Positions 32,881 through 42,968 of a stretch of 64,000 nt of DNA are shown here, one piece after another (the stretch's first letter is position 1; each line of letters opens with the position of its first letter). This DNA is from Gongronella butleri. Its lineage: Eukaryota; Mucoromycota; Mucoromycetes; Mucorales; Cunninghamellaceae. The notes under the pieces were generated by a model, which saw only the letters and a program-made list of their open reading frames with translations, was not told where the DNA came from and did no database searches. The stretch covers positions 372,001 to 436,000 of the forward strand of contig JAIWZP010000002.1 of NCBI GenBank assembly GCA_025201375.1. The letters run 5' to 3'. Position numbers and translations under genes: made by a program.

Positions 32881-33669
32881 TTATATCTGTACTATTTTTC
32901 ATTCATCTGATCATCTGCATGGTCGACCCCGCTCAAAAATAGCCGCATCGAATTCAGCGCAAAATTTGTAACACAAAAGCTTAAACCCCCAAAGCGCTAC
33001 GACCACTTTTGAAAATTTTAGGGGTCACTCAGGGGTCACACATTTCAATCTCAGAAAATGCCAAATTTGGGGAATTTCGAACTCCGAGTGATCAATGCAT
33101 CCCAAACAGGTACTGTAACTCCGGCGATTTGCTATTGGCAGACAAAATGCCAAATCGCCCCAACTTATTAAGAAACATGCGCAAAGAGTGATGCATGAAC
33201 GCCGATCGACTGACAAAAGTGCCTACTTTGGTCAAGATTTTTTTGCAGAAATTTAAGATTTGACACTTTCAAATTAAGGCGGTGGATTGCATGGAATTTT
33301 TATTTTTTTAATTTTTTTTTTGCTTTTTTATTTTGCACATGTTTATGCATTATTCATGACATGAACATGATGAGTAGTGGGCTGCCGCCTGGTAAAATGA
33401 TTGATGCAAAATGTTCAAACCCAACAGATGGCGCGCTGCAAGCCATCCCATTACATGCTTTGCACCCCTGTTTGTTAATAAAACTGGCATACTGTAAAAT
33501 CACTGGTTTATTAGACCGTATTGTAGAGAAAATCGCGATCAAAAATTTCGACGAAAAAGTGAATTTTCTCTGCGAGCTTTACGTACTGTTCTACTTGTAC
33601 AGTATTATGATACAATACTGTACAGTACATTACTGTAGCCAAATATGGTGCCCGGGTCGGATGATGAGC

Positions 33670-33985
33670 TGAAATGAAGACCTGAAATGCTGAGGAAATT
33701 CAGGTTCAGATCTTAATAAAGATTCTGCCTGAAAATTCGACCGAACCCGACCTGAAAAAAAACAAAAGATACTGTACGACCGAAGACTTAGAACAGTATT
33801 TACTACTGAATTTAATTCAGGCATTTCGGTCGGTTTCAGGCCAAATTCAGGTTGATTTTGTAATGTTCAGGTTGGACCAAAGCGGCTATGAGGCTGTTGC
33901 CCGGGTTGCTTGATCGCGATTCAGGTTTGAACCTGAAACCTGCCTGATGATTTGTTATTTTTTCGACTTGAACTTGTTGACCTGA
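33670..33985. repeat. Island of TTCAGG/CCTGAA palindromic motifs
   Basis: About eleven TTCAGG or CCTGAA hexamers in roughly 315 bp, on both strands, with phrases such as TTCAGGTTTGAACCTGAA that are inverted repeats. The motif is far rarer elsewhere in the window by eye. Confidence 0.6.
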
Positions 33986-34119
33986 AGCAAAATTTCCTCG
34001 GGTCGCCATCCCTGCGGTCCCACCGACGAGCGCGTGTCTCTTTTGAATGGTGCCACCAGTTTCATCCTGATCCACGGAATATTTCGAGAGCCACTGCTGA
34101 ATTTGTGAAAAAATGTCAA

Positions 34120-34250
34120 CCTTTTTTTGGATTCATCTACACAACGACTCAACAGACTTCAGGTTTTTTTCAACGCCGTGCTGAAGAAAGACGCGACAAA
34201 AAAATAGCCTAATGAAACAGTTTTGGGGGCGATCCGATCACGGCTTGTGA
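34120..34250 (+). repeat. Repeat family B, solitary unit
   Basis: GATTCATCTACACAACGACT matches AATTCATCTGCACAACGATT at about 21,275, followed by the same order of an AGGTTTTT-like T-rich core, AGAAAGACGCGA-like purines and CAGTTTTGG. Confidence 0.55.
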
Positions 34251-34919
34251 TCATTAAATTTGGATTTGTGAAAATCCTTGAGAAAATAATGCCAAATTTT
34301 CAAAATCCTCGCCAATTCGGCCAAGGCCGCCGCCTCTGATCGGTTCCCTTATTACGCCCACCAAACTTCCAAATTGAACTTTTACGCCTGCTACAGAGCG
34401 GAATTTTCAAGGAAATGCTTTCAAATTTAGAAGGATGATGTATAAATGCATTTGACATGTTCTCTGAAATTTTGGTATCTATACAGCAGCATGTCTAGAT
34501 CGCGAGAAAAGGTGAAGGTTGTCGCGAAAAATGGATATTTGGCTGTGAAAATTTTGCTGTACATTTTGACGCGCTGTGCTCTTGCATTTTATCCAATCTT
34601 TTTGAAAATGCCATGAAGCATGGAGGTACAGTATACAGTATCTGAGGTAACAGGTAAAAGTGACTCGCATGATGCAATCAATAGATGAAGTTGGCAACAT
34701 GATCTCAAATTTGGATCGTTGGGTGTCATTATTATAGCAAAAGCACATCGATGTCAAGGTTTCATGGCAATCGGTTCATATAGTCTTGAAATACGACGCG
34801 TTTACGCGCAAACCAGAAAAAAATTGCACATGAGACAGGGAAATCAAGAAATGTTTATTCACAGAGGTGCAAGAGAAAAAAAGAGGAAAGGGGGATGAAA
34901 GGGGGCGCGTGCTGCCAAA

Positions 34920-37137
34920 TCAGTGCTCAATGTCTTCCCAATCGCGGCCCTTGACGGTCGCCAGCTGCTCTTGGGATAAGACCTCGCCGCTGGTGAAGTA
35001 GCCCGACGCGATTTTGGCATCAATTTCTACGCGCGAGTCTGCGGGAATCAGCTCCTCGGGAATCGGCACACGTTCAATAATCGGGATACCAGAGCCAACA
35101 ATAGCGTCATGTTTCTACAAAAAAAAAAAAAGTGTGTGAATCGCAAATTCATGCGCCTATCAAGCTCCGGTGCCACTGAATTACCATGTTGGACATGCTC
35201 TGTTGGTGACCAACGAAAAAAAAAAAAGTAAGAATGAGATTCCGTTCATCAAGCGTGACGACGCGTCCATTGGTTTACCATCATCCTGTCAATCTTTTGG
35301 ATGCCCAGCCAATGCAAGACATCCGGCATGAGCGCCTGGAAGCGCATGTCTTTGACGCCTGCAATGCACTCGGTACGCAGGAAATAGTTGTCAGCGGTGT
35401 CACCGCCTGCTTGGCGCTTGCCTGTCAAAAATCACAAAATGAATAAAAACGCCATTGTATGTAGCCTGGACAGAGCCATTTGAGTGTCTTACGAGCATTG
35501 TAGACAAGATACTTGGTGACCTCACCGAGCGCACGGCCTTCTTTGCGGACTAAACAAGTGCGTTTGCAAGCAAAACAAATAAAAACATCAGATTTGGGCA
35601 TTTTTTTTCGGCATTTATCATGGACTTACAGTACACAATGACACCGACGCCGCCTTGCTGTGCCTGCTTGACACACTCTTCAATGCCATAAATCAAGTAG
35701 GGACGGCATGTACAGATATCGCTGCCTGAGAAAAGTAAAAAAAAAAAAAGTGTCAGGCGTTAATTGTCTATGCCCACGCATGAGACTGCTCGGGTGGCCA
35801 TACCGAACACGTCCGAGCCATTGCATTCATCGTGCACGCGCAGCGTCAGCTTCTTGGAAGGGTCTAGGGTGCGAGAATAAAAGAGAGGTGAGCGCCAATT
35901 GCCGCGATTTGTTGATTTTTTTTTTCCAAGCATGTACCTGATACATAGGCGGGATTGCCAAAGATGTAGACACTGATGCCGCCAATGGGAGGCAAAAACA
36001 CCTTGAGATCGGGACGCGTAATCAATTCAGGGTACATGCCGCCAGTGTCCTCGCTAAAAAAGTAACAATGAGTCCCTTGTTTTCTTTTTTTTTTTCGCGA
36101 CAACCATGAACCTACAACAAAGCGCGGCGCAAAAGGCCCTCGTCAATGCCGAAGCGGTCGGCGACACCGGGGAGGAACCAGACGGGCTCGACGGCGGCCT
36201 TCGAGACAGCGAGGTCGCCACGGCGATTGACGACGACCTTGCCATCGACGTCGAGCTTGCCGTTTTGCACGCTCATCTCCATCTCGGCCATGGTCATATG
36301 TGCGCGTGTAATGGCGATGGTGGGGCGCACATCCAGGCCTTCATTGTATTCTTCAATGAACAGACTGGGCGCCAGATGACCAAACGGATCCAGCGACACA
36401 ATCTTGGTGGGGTCATGCCACGACGCGTTGGGCTTGACGTCAAAGGTTGGCTCCGTCATGTCGAAATTGGGCCGGTGGTTATTGGGCAGGTCGCCAATGG
36501 CCACGGCGAGTGCGCGATAAATGCAATAGGAGCCGCCGTACGCACCAATGGCATTCCTTGAAGCAGAGCGTGCGTAAAAAATACACAAGAGTCAATTGCC
36601 ACATGTCCCAACTTTTTTTTTTTTTTGCTCATGTGATGTTGCCCTTTTTTGTTTCTTTTTTTTTACCTCTTTTTGATGCTTTGAGTGTGTCGCGATGCAA
36701 TGACGGGCCCACGCTCCTTGTAGGAAGCAGCGCCCCAGCTGAGGGGAATGGGACGCACACCAAGCTGTCCAGGGTAAGCTAAAGAAAGACGCAGGGGGTG
36801 AGCCAATTGCGTGCGTTTTTAAATCTCCATGGCACTTACTGGTCAAAATGATCCGCTGCTGACTGGATGACGTCGGCGTGTCTGGTCGCTTGACACTGGC
36901 ACTTGTGGGCGATGGCGGCGGGAAACTTGTGTCGGAGGGACTGGACGGCGATCGAGTGGCAAGCATTCTTGTCATCTGCCAAATATTTTTTTTTCATGAG
37001 TCCTACAGAATTGCCGACACACACAAACACAAACACACACTCCACCCATTTACCTTTTCAGCAAGTCGTTGCTGATTTAATCGCAGCTCTTCCAAGGAAG
37101 CAAGGATTTCCTCGGCGAGAGGGTCTTGGGAAGTCAT
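34920..37137 (-). CDS. URC1: URC1: GTP cyclohydrolase II-like protein of uracil catabolism
   Basis: Eleven exons, all phases closing, give 484 residues: 37137-37054, 36975-36840, 36778-36667, 36556-36116, 36053-35938, 35863-35804, 35725-35630, 35549-35493, 35421-35279, 35199-35185 (15 nt) and 35114-34920. The C-terminal half is a GTP cyclohydrolase II domain: HDEC...CTC places zinc ligands at Cys310, Cys321 and Cys323 with the spacing of bacterial RibA, and FRKEGRALGEV is the catalytic loop. The N-terminal block (GVRPIPLSWGAASYKERGPV, GAYGGSYCIYRALA) is the Urc1-specific domain absent from riboflavin enzymes. In yeast URC1 is required for growth on uracil as nitrogen source. It diverges from a uracil phosphoribosyltransferase gene, which supports that role. 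Confidence 0.93.
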
Positions 37138-37816
37138 TTTTTCTAGGCAATTGGGAAGACTTTTGGCAAGTCAGGGGAAAGTGGAGACTGGGGGAAGGTT
37201 GAGTGGGGTGGGAGGGAAAAAAAAGAAAAAGAGGGATTAAATAAGGGGGAAACAAGGAGGAATGTTTTGAAAGTGTGTCTTGCCAGCCGCTATGCGCATT
37301 TTATAGTACGCGTCCGATGGGTGGGAAAAAAAAAAGGAAAGAGGGGCCGAGTCCATAGAGCGCCCGCGGAGGCAGTGCTGCGTCCATTGTCGTACTGCGG
37401 ACATTGAATGATAAAGATATCAGCGGACGTGGCACAAGGTTGCCAATTTTGTGGTGGCCAAGTAGCCGATAGACGCAAAGTAGCCGATGCTTGTTGCCAC
37501 GAGCGCACCAAACGTGTTTCATCGTGCTCTTGCGTGACGATAAGCAAAAAACGAGGGTGAATTCGTATCGTTCCCACCCTCGGGGCGCCAGCCACGCCAT
37601 GTACACTGGGCATGGCTCCAGCGGTGATATCCCACATTCATTCTACAACGTCGGAAATGCCGCGTGGCCTTTTTTTTTTTTTTTCTCACACACGGCAAGT
37701 CAGGCACGATAAATCTGGCAGCCCCGCTCTTTTCTCTACGCTCTCTTTTTCTTTTTGCTACTCTTTTCTTTGTCGTTTTTCTTCCCACCCATTTTTTCTC
37801 CCACCCACCCCTCCAA
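37138..37816. promoter_or_regulatory. Divergent promoter of URC1 and uracil phosphoribosyltransferase
   Basis: A 679-bp spacer between the two start codons. A purine-rich block (37,190-37,260) precedes URC1 and a pyrimidine-rich block (37,720-37,816) precedes the phosphoribosyltransferase. A TTTTATAGT string at 37,299-37,307 is the only TATA-like element. Shared control of both genes is an inference. Confidence 0.45.
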
Positions 37817-38816
37817 ATGACCGGTAAACTGCATATTAGCACACACCCCATTGTGGCCTGCAAGCTCGCTCAGCTGCGCGAGGCACACCAAACTTCCAAG
37901 GTGACGCGTGAGCTTGTTCATGATATTACGACGCTTGTCAGCTATGAGGCGTCGCAAGACCTGCCTATCACCAAGGAAAAGACTGTAAGGAAGGAATTAA
38001 GGGCACGGGCGGAGGGTGCGGGTGTGGGACCATGACGCGTCCAAGTTGTCTTATATTGCTTTTTTTTCTTTTTTGCGTAAACTCGTAGCTCATGTCGCCT
38101 TATGAGCCGTACCAGGCCGCTGAGCTGAAACAGCGCGTGGCACTCATTCCTATACTTCGTTCTGGCCTTGGCATGGTACCAGGTAAATAGAGAGGATTGT
38201 CGTTTTGATTGCGGCTTTCTCACGTTTTCTTTGCTTCAGGGTTTTCCGCATTGTTCCCAGAGGCGTCCATCTTCCACTTGGGTCTCTTTAGGGAAAAGGT
38301 AAGGTGCAAGGGAAGCGGGGGAGGGTTCCATGGCTGACACCATTGCGTGTAGATTTCGTTGCAACCCGTCGAATACTATAACAAGCTGCCGGAGAATCCA
38401 AACGTGGATTTGTGCTTCGTCCTCGATCCTTTGATCGCCACTGGCAACACGGCCGTCGCCACTGTCAACATTCTGAAAGAGTGGGGCATTTCTGGCGAGC
38501 AAATCAAGTTTGTTGGCCTGCTTTCCGTAAGGATTGATGCGAAACACACAAAAGGGGGTGGCTGACTCGCTTTTTTTTTTTTTTTTTTTTTTACCCCAGT
38601 CCACTCAAGGCATTGCGCACTTGCAAAAGGAGCACCCTGACATTCAGATCTACGTGGCCGACGTTGACGAATTGCTGGATGATCATGGGTAAGACATGAA
38701 AAGAGCGTGTTTCACTGTTGTCAGTGATGGTTTCTAACCCTTTCCCTTATTTTCGCAGATTTATTCGCCCTGGCCTTGGTGACATTGGCGACCGACTGAT
38801 GAACACTGGGTTTTAG
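37817..38816 (+). CDS. Uracil phosphoribosyltransferase (FUR1/URC6 type)
   Basis: Six exons (37817-37984, 38089-38182, 38240-38298, 38353-38526, 38600-38688, 38759-38816) give 213 residues, typical for the family. [11 protein letters not shown] and the PRPP-binding loop [18 protein letters not shown] are diagnostic, as is the C-terminal [19 protein letters not shown]. The enzyme makes UMP from uracil and PRPP. It could be the pyrimidine-salvage enzyme (Fur1) or the paralog Urc6 acting in uracil catabolism. The divergent arrangement with URC1 favours the catabolic role, but sequence alone does not separate the two; a second copy elsewhere in the genome would settle it. No N-terminal uridine kinase domain. 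Confidence 0.92.
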
Positions 38817-38865
38817 AAGGCAATTTGGTTGGCTCGCGCTCGGTTACACAATATTTGTCGGCATA

Positions 38866-38871
38866 AATAAA
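38866..38871 (+). terminator. AATAAA polyadenylation signal of the phosphoribosyltransferase gene
   Basis: AATAAA 50 bp past the stop codon, in the short 176-bp gap before the next co-directional gene. Confidence 0.5.
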
Positions 38872-38992
38872 GGAGGCTCGCGCGTGCGATTTGATTTTTT
38901 GATGATTTTTGTGATGCAAAACAAAAAGTGATGAGTCGTGGTGATGCTTTTGCGAGTCGTGGATCTTTTTTTCATTCGCTTCTCTCTCCATC

Positions 38993-41900
38993 ATGATTGC
39001 CTTGTATTTGATCGTCGTGTTTTTGGCGTTTGAGGGTGTGCGCGGCGTTGCGTTTTCGACAGAATGCTGGGAAGTGCTGAATGGCAAGAGGAATCTGCTT
39101 GCGGATGGCCACGTGGCGCAGGTGAATAAGCTGCCGCAAGGCTGGACGACGCGACAGAGTGATGATTGGTTGTTTTATCCGCAGCAGTATATCAATGTTT
39201 CGCTCACGAGCTATCAAGTGTCCATGGCCACAGGTAGGAAGCGAATTCATAGCGTTGCGGAGCTGACCCGCTTGCTTTTCATTCATTAGTGGGCGGTTGC
39301 ACGGGGCCTAATCGCTTCAAACCAAGCGGCTTTATTTTCGAGGATCATTCTTCGGGTGACAAAACGCTGGCCATTGCCGATGAGCCATTGACCCAGACGG
39401 TGCACGTCGAATCCGACTACATGCACTACTTTGTCGACGACCATGCCGTGGTAAGGTCGTGACGGTTGCAAAAAAATAATAATAATAATAGATAAAATGA
39501 GCATTTTACCTCATTTTTATTATTGCAGAATCTGACGTTTCTGCCGTCGTGGAACGTGCCAGACAAGCAAGCGATCCTGTACGAGCTGGCGTTTGACCGT
39601 GGGCTGGTCATCACCTTTGAATTTTTCGACCACTTGCAGCAGACGATTGGCAATGTGTCGACTGGCGTGCTGCGCAACTCGATTGCCATTCCAGACGTCG
39701 TTTTGCCGCGACTGACACGGTCTATTGTGTGTTCACGCATTCCTTGAAGCAGGATGACGCGTCAAAACGCGCTCCAATGTGTCAAAACGCGTACTAAAGT
39801 GCCATCTCACGCGTTTCTTTTCATTTTTCCATTGTAGCGCATCTCTGTGTATGGCTCTCGCGCGTTTCCGCCCTGCTTTACGTACCTGTACGCCGGCGTC
39901 TTTGTGGACTTGGAAGCCACGACGCTATACAAGGTGTGCGCTTTATGTAAGCAGCCAAATTGAGCGATCCTGCCCAGCTTTATTGGCTGACGCATCTATT
40001 TTATTTTTCGGCGCGCAGGGTCATCCATTTTCCAATACTTGTGCCTTGGCAATTTTTTTGTCATCCCCATGGTACTTGCCGTCATGCACTGGTTTTCCAA
40101 TTTCTCTTTTCCGCCGTAAGAGTATTGCTTCCAGCATTGTGTGCGTGCCTGTTGCCTCACCGGCTTTACGTTTTGTTGCCACGTCGATTAGACCCGTGCG
40201 TTTTCTTTGTCGACAGCCGTCTCACTCGGTGTTGTTATGTATTTTTCTCATAATTGGTATGAAATATGTTTTTTTTTGTTGTTGAATTGACATTGACATG
40301 GCTTAAGGTTCATTTATTTTCACCGAGGCGTGGAATGTGATCAATTCACAATCCAGCATTTTCCACACGTGGCTTCCGCGTGCGGCCAAGATTGTCGGTA
40401 AACCCACGAGAAACCTAAAAAAAAAAATGAAAATCGCGCCCATTGACCTCCAATAAAGAGTTATTTTTGTCCTTTTTCTTGTATGCTGTGTATTTCTACC
40501 CGGTAAATGTCACTGGAATCAATTCATCCACTGCAATCGTCTTATTTTTTTTTTTTTTTGGTTTTTTTCTTTTTTTTTTTTCAATGTTTTGCAGCTGTTC
40601 TTGTGCTACAATGCAAGCACCGACTCGCGACTCGTTTGTGTCTTTGGTAAGGCATAGTGATTTGAGGGGTCGCGCAATTGGGCGGCATGTGATTGGACTG
40701 AAACGCGTTTTTTTATTTAATTTTTTTTTTTATTTTTGGCAGGTTGCTACTGCGTGCTTGTGCTTTTTGGTTTGCGTGTGACGCTCGATTTGCCGACGTA
40801 TGTGATTACGTACGCGCGTGACCCGGTGTTTCTCGTGCTCAATGGCATCAACACATTGCCCATGCTAGTCGCCAACCTGATTGTCATAGCGTTCTTTGTC
40901 CATCGCGCCATCACCTTTGAAGCGTGCGACATGTGCCGCGCTGCGTTCCTGCAGGTCACAGATATTGAGGAGACTTATGTCAAACTGCTCATCAACAGCA
41001 AGCGCTCTAACTTTGAGGTAAAATGGCCAAATGATTTGAAAATAGGATAAAGATGAAAAAATGTGAAAAAAAGTGTAGTTGGGGCGGTGAAAAAAAAGTG
41101 AAAAATGGCGTGATACTCATCAAATGATTTAAAAATTCAGCAACAGGTCCCTCGGTCTCTTTTTCGCCGCGCGTTGGACATTTACCAAGCATTGCACATG
41201 AAGAACGTCTTGCACGCATGGGCCTTTCGGCGCCAATGGAAGCAATGGGCACGCACGTTGCTGGGCGTCGACGAATATATCAGGTACATTGAGAAAACAA
41301 AAAGAAAAATGATGCGTCATAACGCACGTTTTGTCGCTTTTTTCGTGTTTTTCGCGCAGGATTCCGTACCCCGTCAAGATTTCGCTGTCCATCATGTTGT
41401 ATTGCATCAGCCAGTTGATCCCTGTGCTGCTGACGCATCTTGTGGGCGTGGGCGGCCGCGTACCGACGTATATTTGCCTATGGGCGCCCTATTTGACACA
41501 ATTGCAATATCATCCCAACCCCATGTCCTGGGCAACACGCACTTTTTTCCTCATGAAAGTCAATGTGTACTTGACAGTGCTCGTGGCTGGTGGATGTAAT
41601 CCTTTTTTTTTTTTTGAAAAAAAAAGCTCTTGATCCACTCATTGTATTGCATTTTCGTGTAGTCTCGATGGTTTATGCGCTTGGGATCCTGCGGCGCACG
41701 ACAAAGGACTTGAGCTTACTGCGGCGCGGCAATTATGGCATTTACAAGGGCAAAAAGAACAATGAGTGAGATCTTTATCACGCTAATGGCTGAATTTTCG
41801 CTCATTTTGCGCAATTGCTATTTTGTAGCATTGATTTGGACGACGCGATCCGATTCATGGGCGTGTGTATCGGCTTTGGTACGCTGGAGAGGGTAATTGG

Positions 41901-42672
41901 GGGTTGCAGCGGGCCACTCATTTCTTTTTTTCCATGCTTTTTTGACAGGTTTCACGGGCACATTGTATTTTATGGCGGAGATCACGTTTATTGGGACGCT
42001 GATTGTGCTTGCGATCCAGTGCCCACGAGCTTGGTACGCGCTGTACAATCATGTTGGGTCTGGTGCGTTTTTTGCAAGCTTTTTTATTGCATTGATTGTG
42101 CAAATGATCCAAAAACGCCTCACAAGGTTGTTGTTTCTGACGAATGGCACGTATTTTGGCATCAAGAACCGCGCCCCGCTGCTGCACTACTGGTACTTTA
42201 TGATGTTCACGTCCATGACGCGCGCTCTCACATCGTATGTGGTGCGGTCGCTCAAGCTTTTGTTCCGCTACCCGTTTTTTAGCACACGTGTTGACCGTAA
42301 TGCAGAGACGTGGAGCGTGCGTCGTGGCGACGGCGGGTTTGTCGGCTATTGTGGCATGGTAAGAAAGAAAAAAAAAAAAAAGACGCGACGCGTCGAAAAT
42401 TGACGCGGTTCTTTTTTTCCTGTTTCTTATGCAAGCTTCTTGCCGAGCATCAATTCAACAATCCCATCGTACTGGTTTTCGTTGAATCTGTGTTGCATCG
42501 GATGAGGCAACGGCAGGCGCGGCTGGGGTTGTGTCGGGCGCATGCTTTCGCCTTTGACATGGAGAAATCGGCTGAAAAGACGACACAAAGACCGAGGCAG
42601 CGATCTTCCATGGCCCTGAATCGATGGTTTGTGGCTATTACACTCATTAACAATCCTCAGGTAAAGCTTTGA
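38993..42672 (+). CDS. Multipass membrane protein, STRA6/RBP-receptor-like
   Basis: Sixteen exons close in phase to about 836 residues: 38993-39233, 39290-39450, 39529-39726, 39838-39946, 40019-40115, 40192-40256, 40308-40397, 40459-40502, 40595-40646, 40743-41017, 41141-41283, 41360-41595, 41663-41765, 41829-41878, 41949-42358 and 42436-42672. A signal peptide and an extracellular domain of about 240 residues precede roughly nine membrane segments (for example LGNFFVIPMVLAVMHWF, SVLLCIFLIIGSFIF, SIMLYCISQLIPVLLTHL). The C-terminal block (SYVVRSLKLLF, DRNAETWSVRRGDGGFVGYC, then NNPIVLVFVESVL) follows the pattern I recall of STRA6-type receptors. In animals STRA6 moves retinol; a fungal ligand is unknown. 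Family assignment is moderate, topology is well supported. Confidence 0.6.
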
Positions 42673-42968
42673 GATGACGATGGATCATGCAATGGCTGAT
42701 GGGAGTGCTTTATTATACAAGGTACGAAATGATCGTCTGCAGACGCATCCCTGTACTGATTCAAATCCCGCCACATCATAAAGGAACCTGATATCGCCAG
42801 GTGTCCTTTTTTTCTTCTCTCTTTTTCTCGTTTGGTGTGATCGTGTTGCCCCCCCTTTTCCTTTTTCTCTTTTTTTCGCTACCTTGTGGCCGACCGTCAA
42901 TAAACACCACCCCTTTCTTTATTGACTCGCGCCTTTTCCCCCTTTTGTTGTTCCTCTAATCTGCCACC
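42673..42968. promoter_or_regulatory. Spacer upstream of SEC24
   Basis: A 296-bp gap with a long T/C-rich tract (42,806-42,960) typical of leaders in this genome. No gene; a tRNA-like string at 42,757-42,769 was examined and rejected. Confidence 0.35.

Larger units (their letters stand above)
31895..34919. other. Gene-free, motif-dense interval
   Basis: Three kilobases with no supportable gene. It holds repeat C copy C1 (32,360-32,880), a TTCAGG/CCTGAA-dense island (33,670-33,985), a solitary repeat B unit (34,120-34,250) and many TACAGTA/TACTGTA strings (for example around 32,425, 32,625, 33,600 and 34,630). The last 60 bp are probably the URC1 3' untranslated region. Confidence 0.6.

Noticed and set aside
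33395..33440. B-box-like GTTCAAACC
   Set aside because: No complementary T-stem and no matching 5' acceptor; taken as chance.
42720..42785. tRNA-like string GATTCAAATCCCG at 42,757-42,769
   Set aside because: The flanking bases cannot form a T-stem or acceptor stem, and no A-box lies at the right distance.
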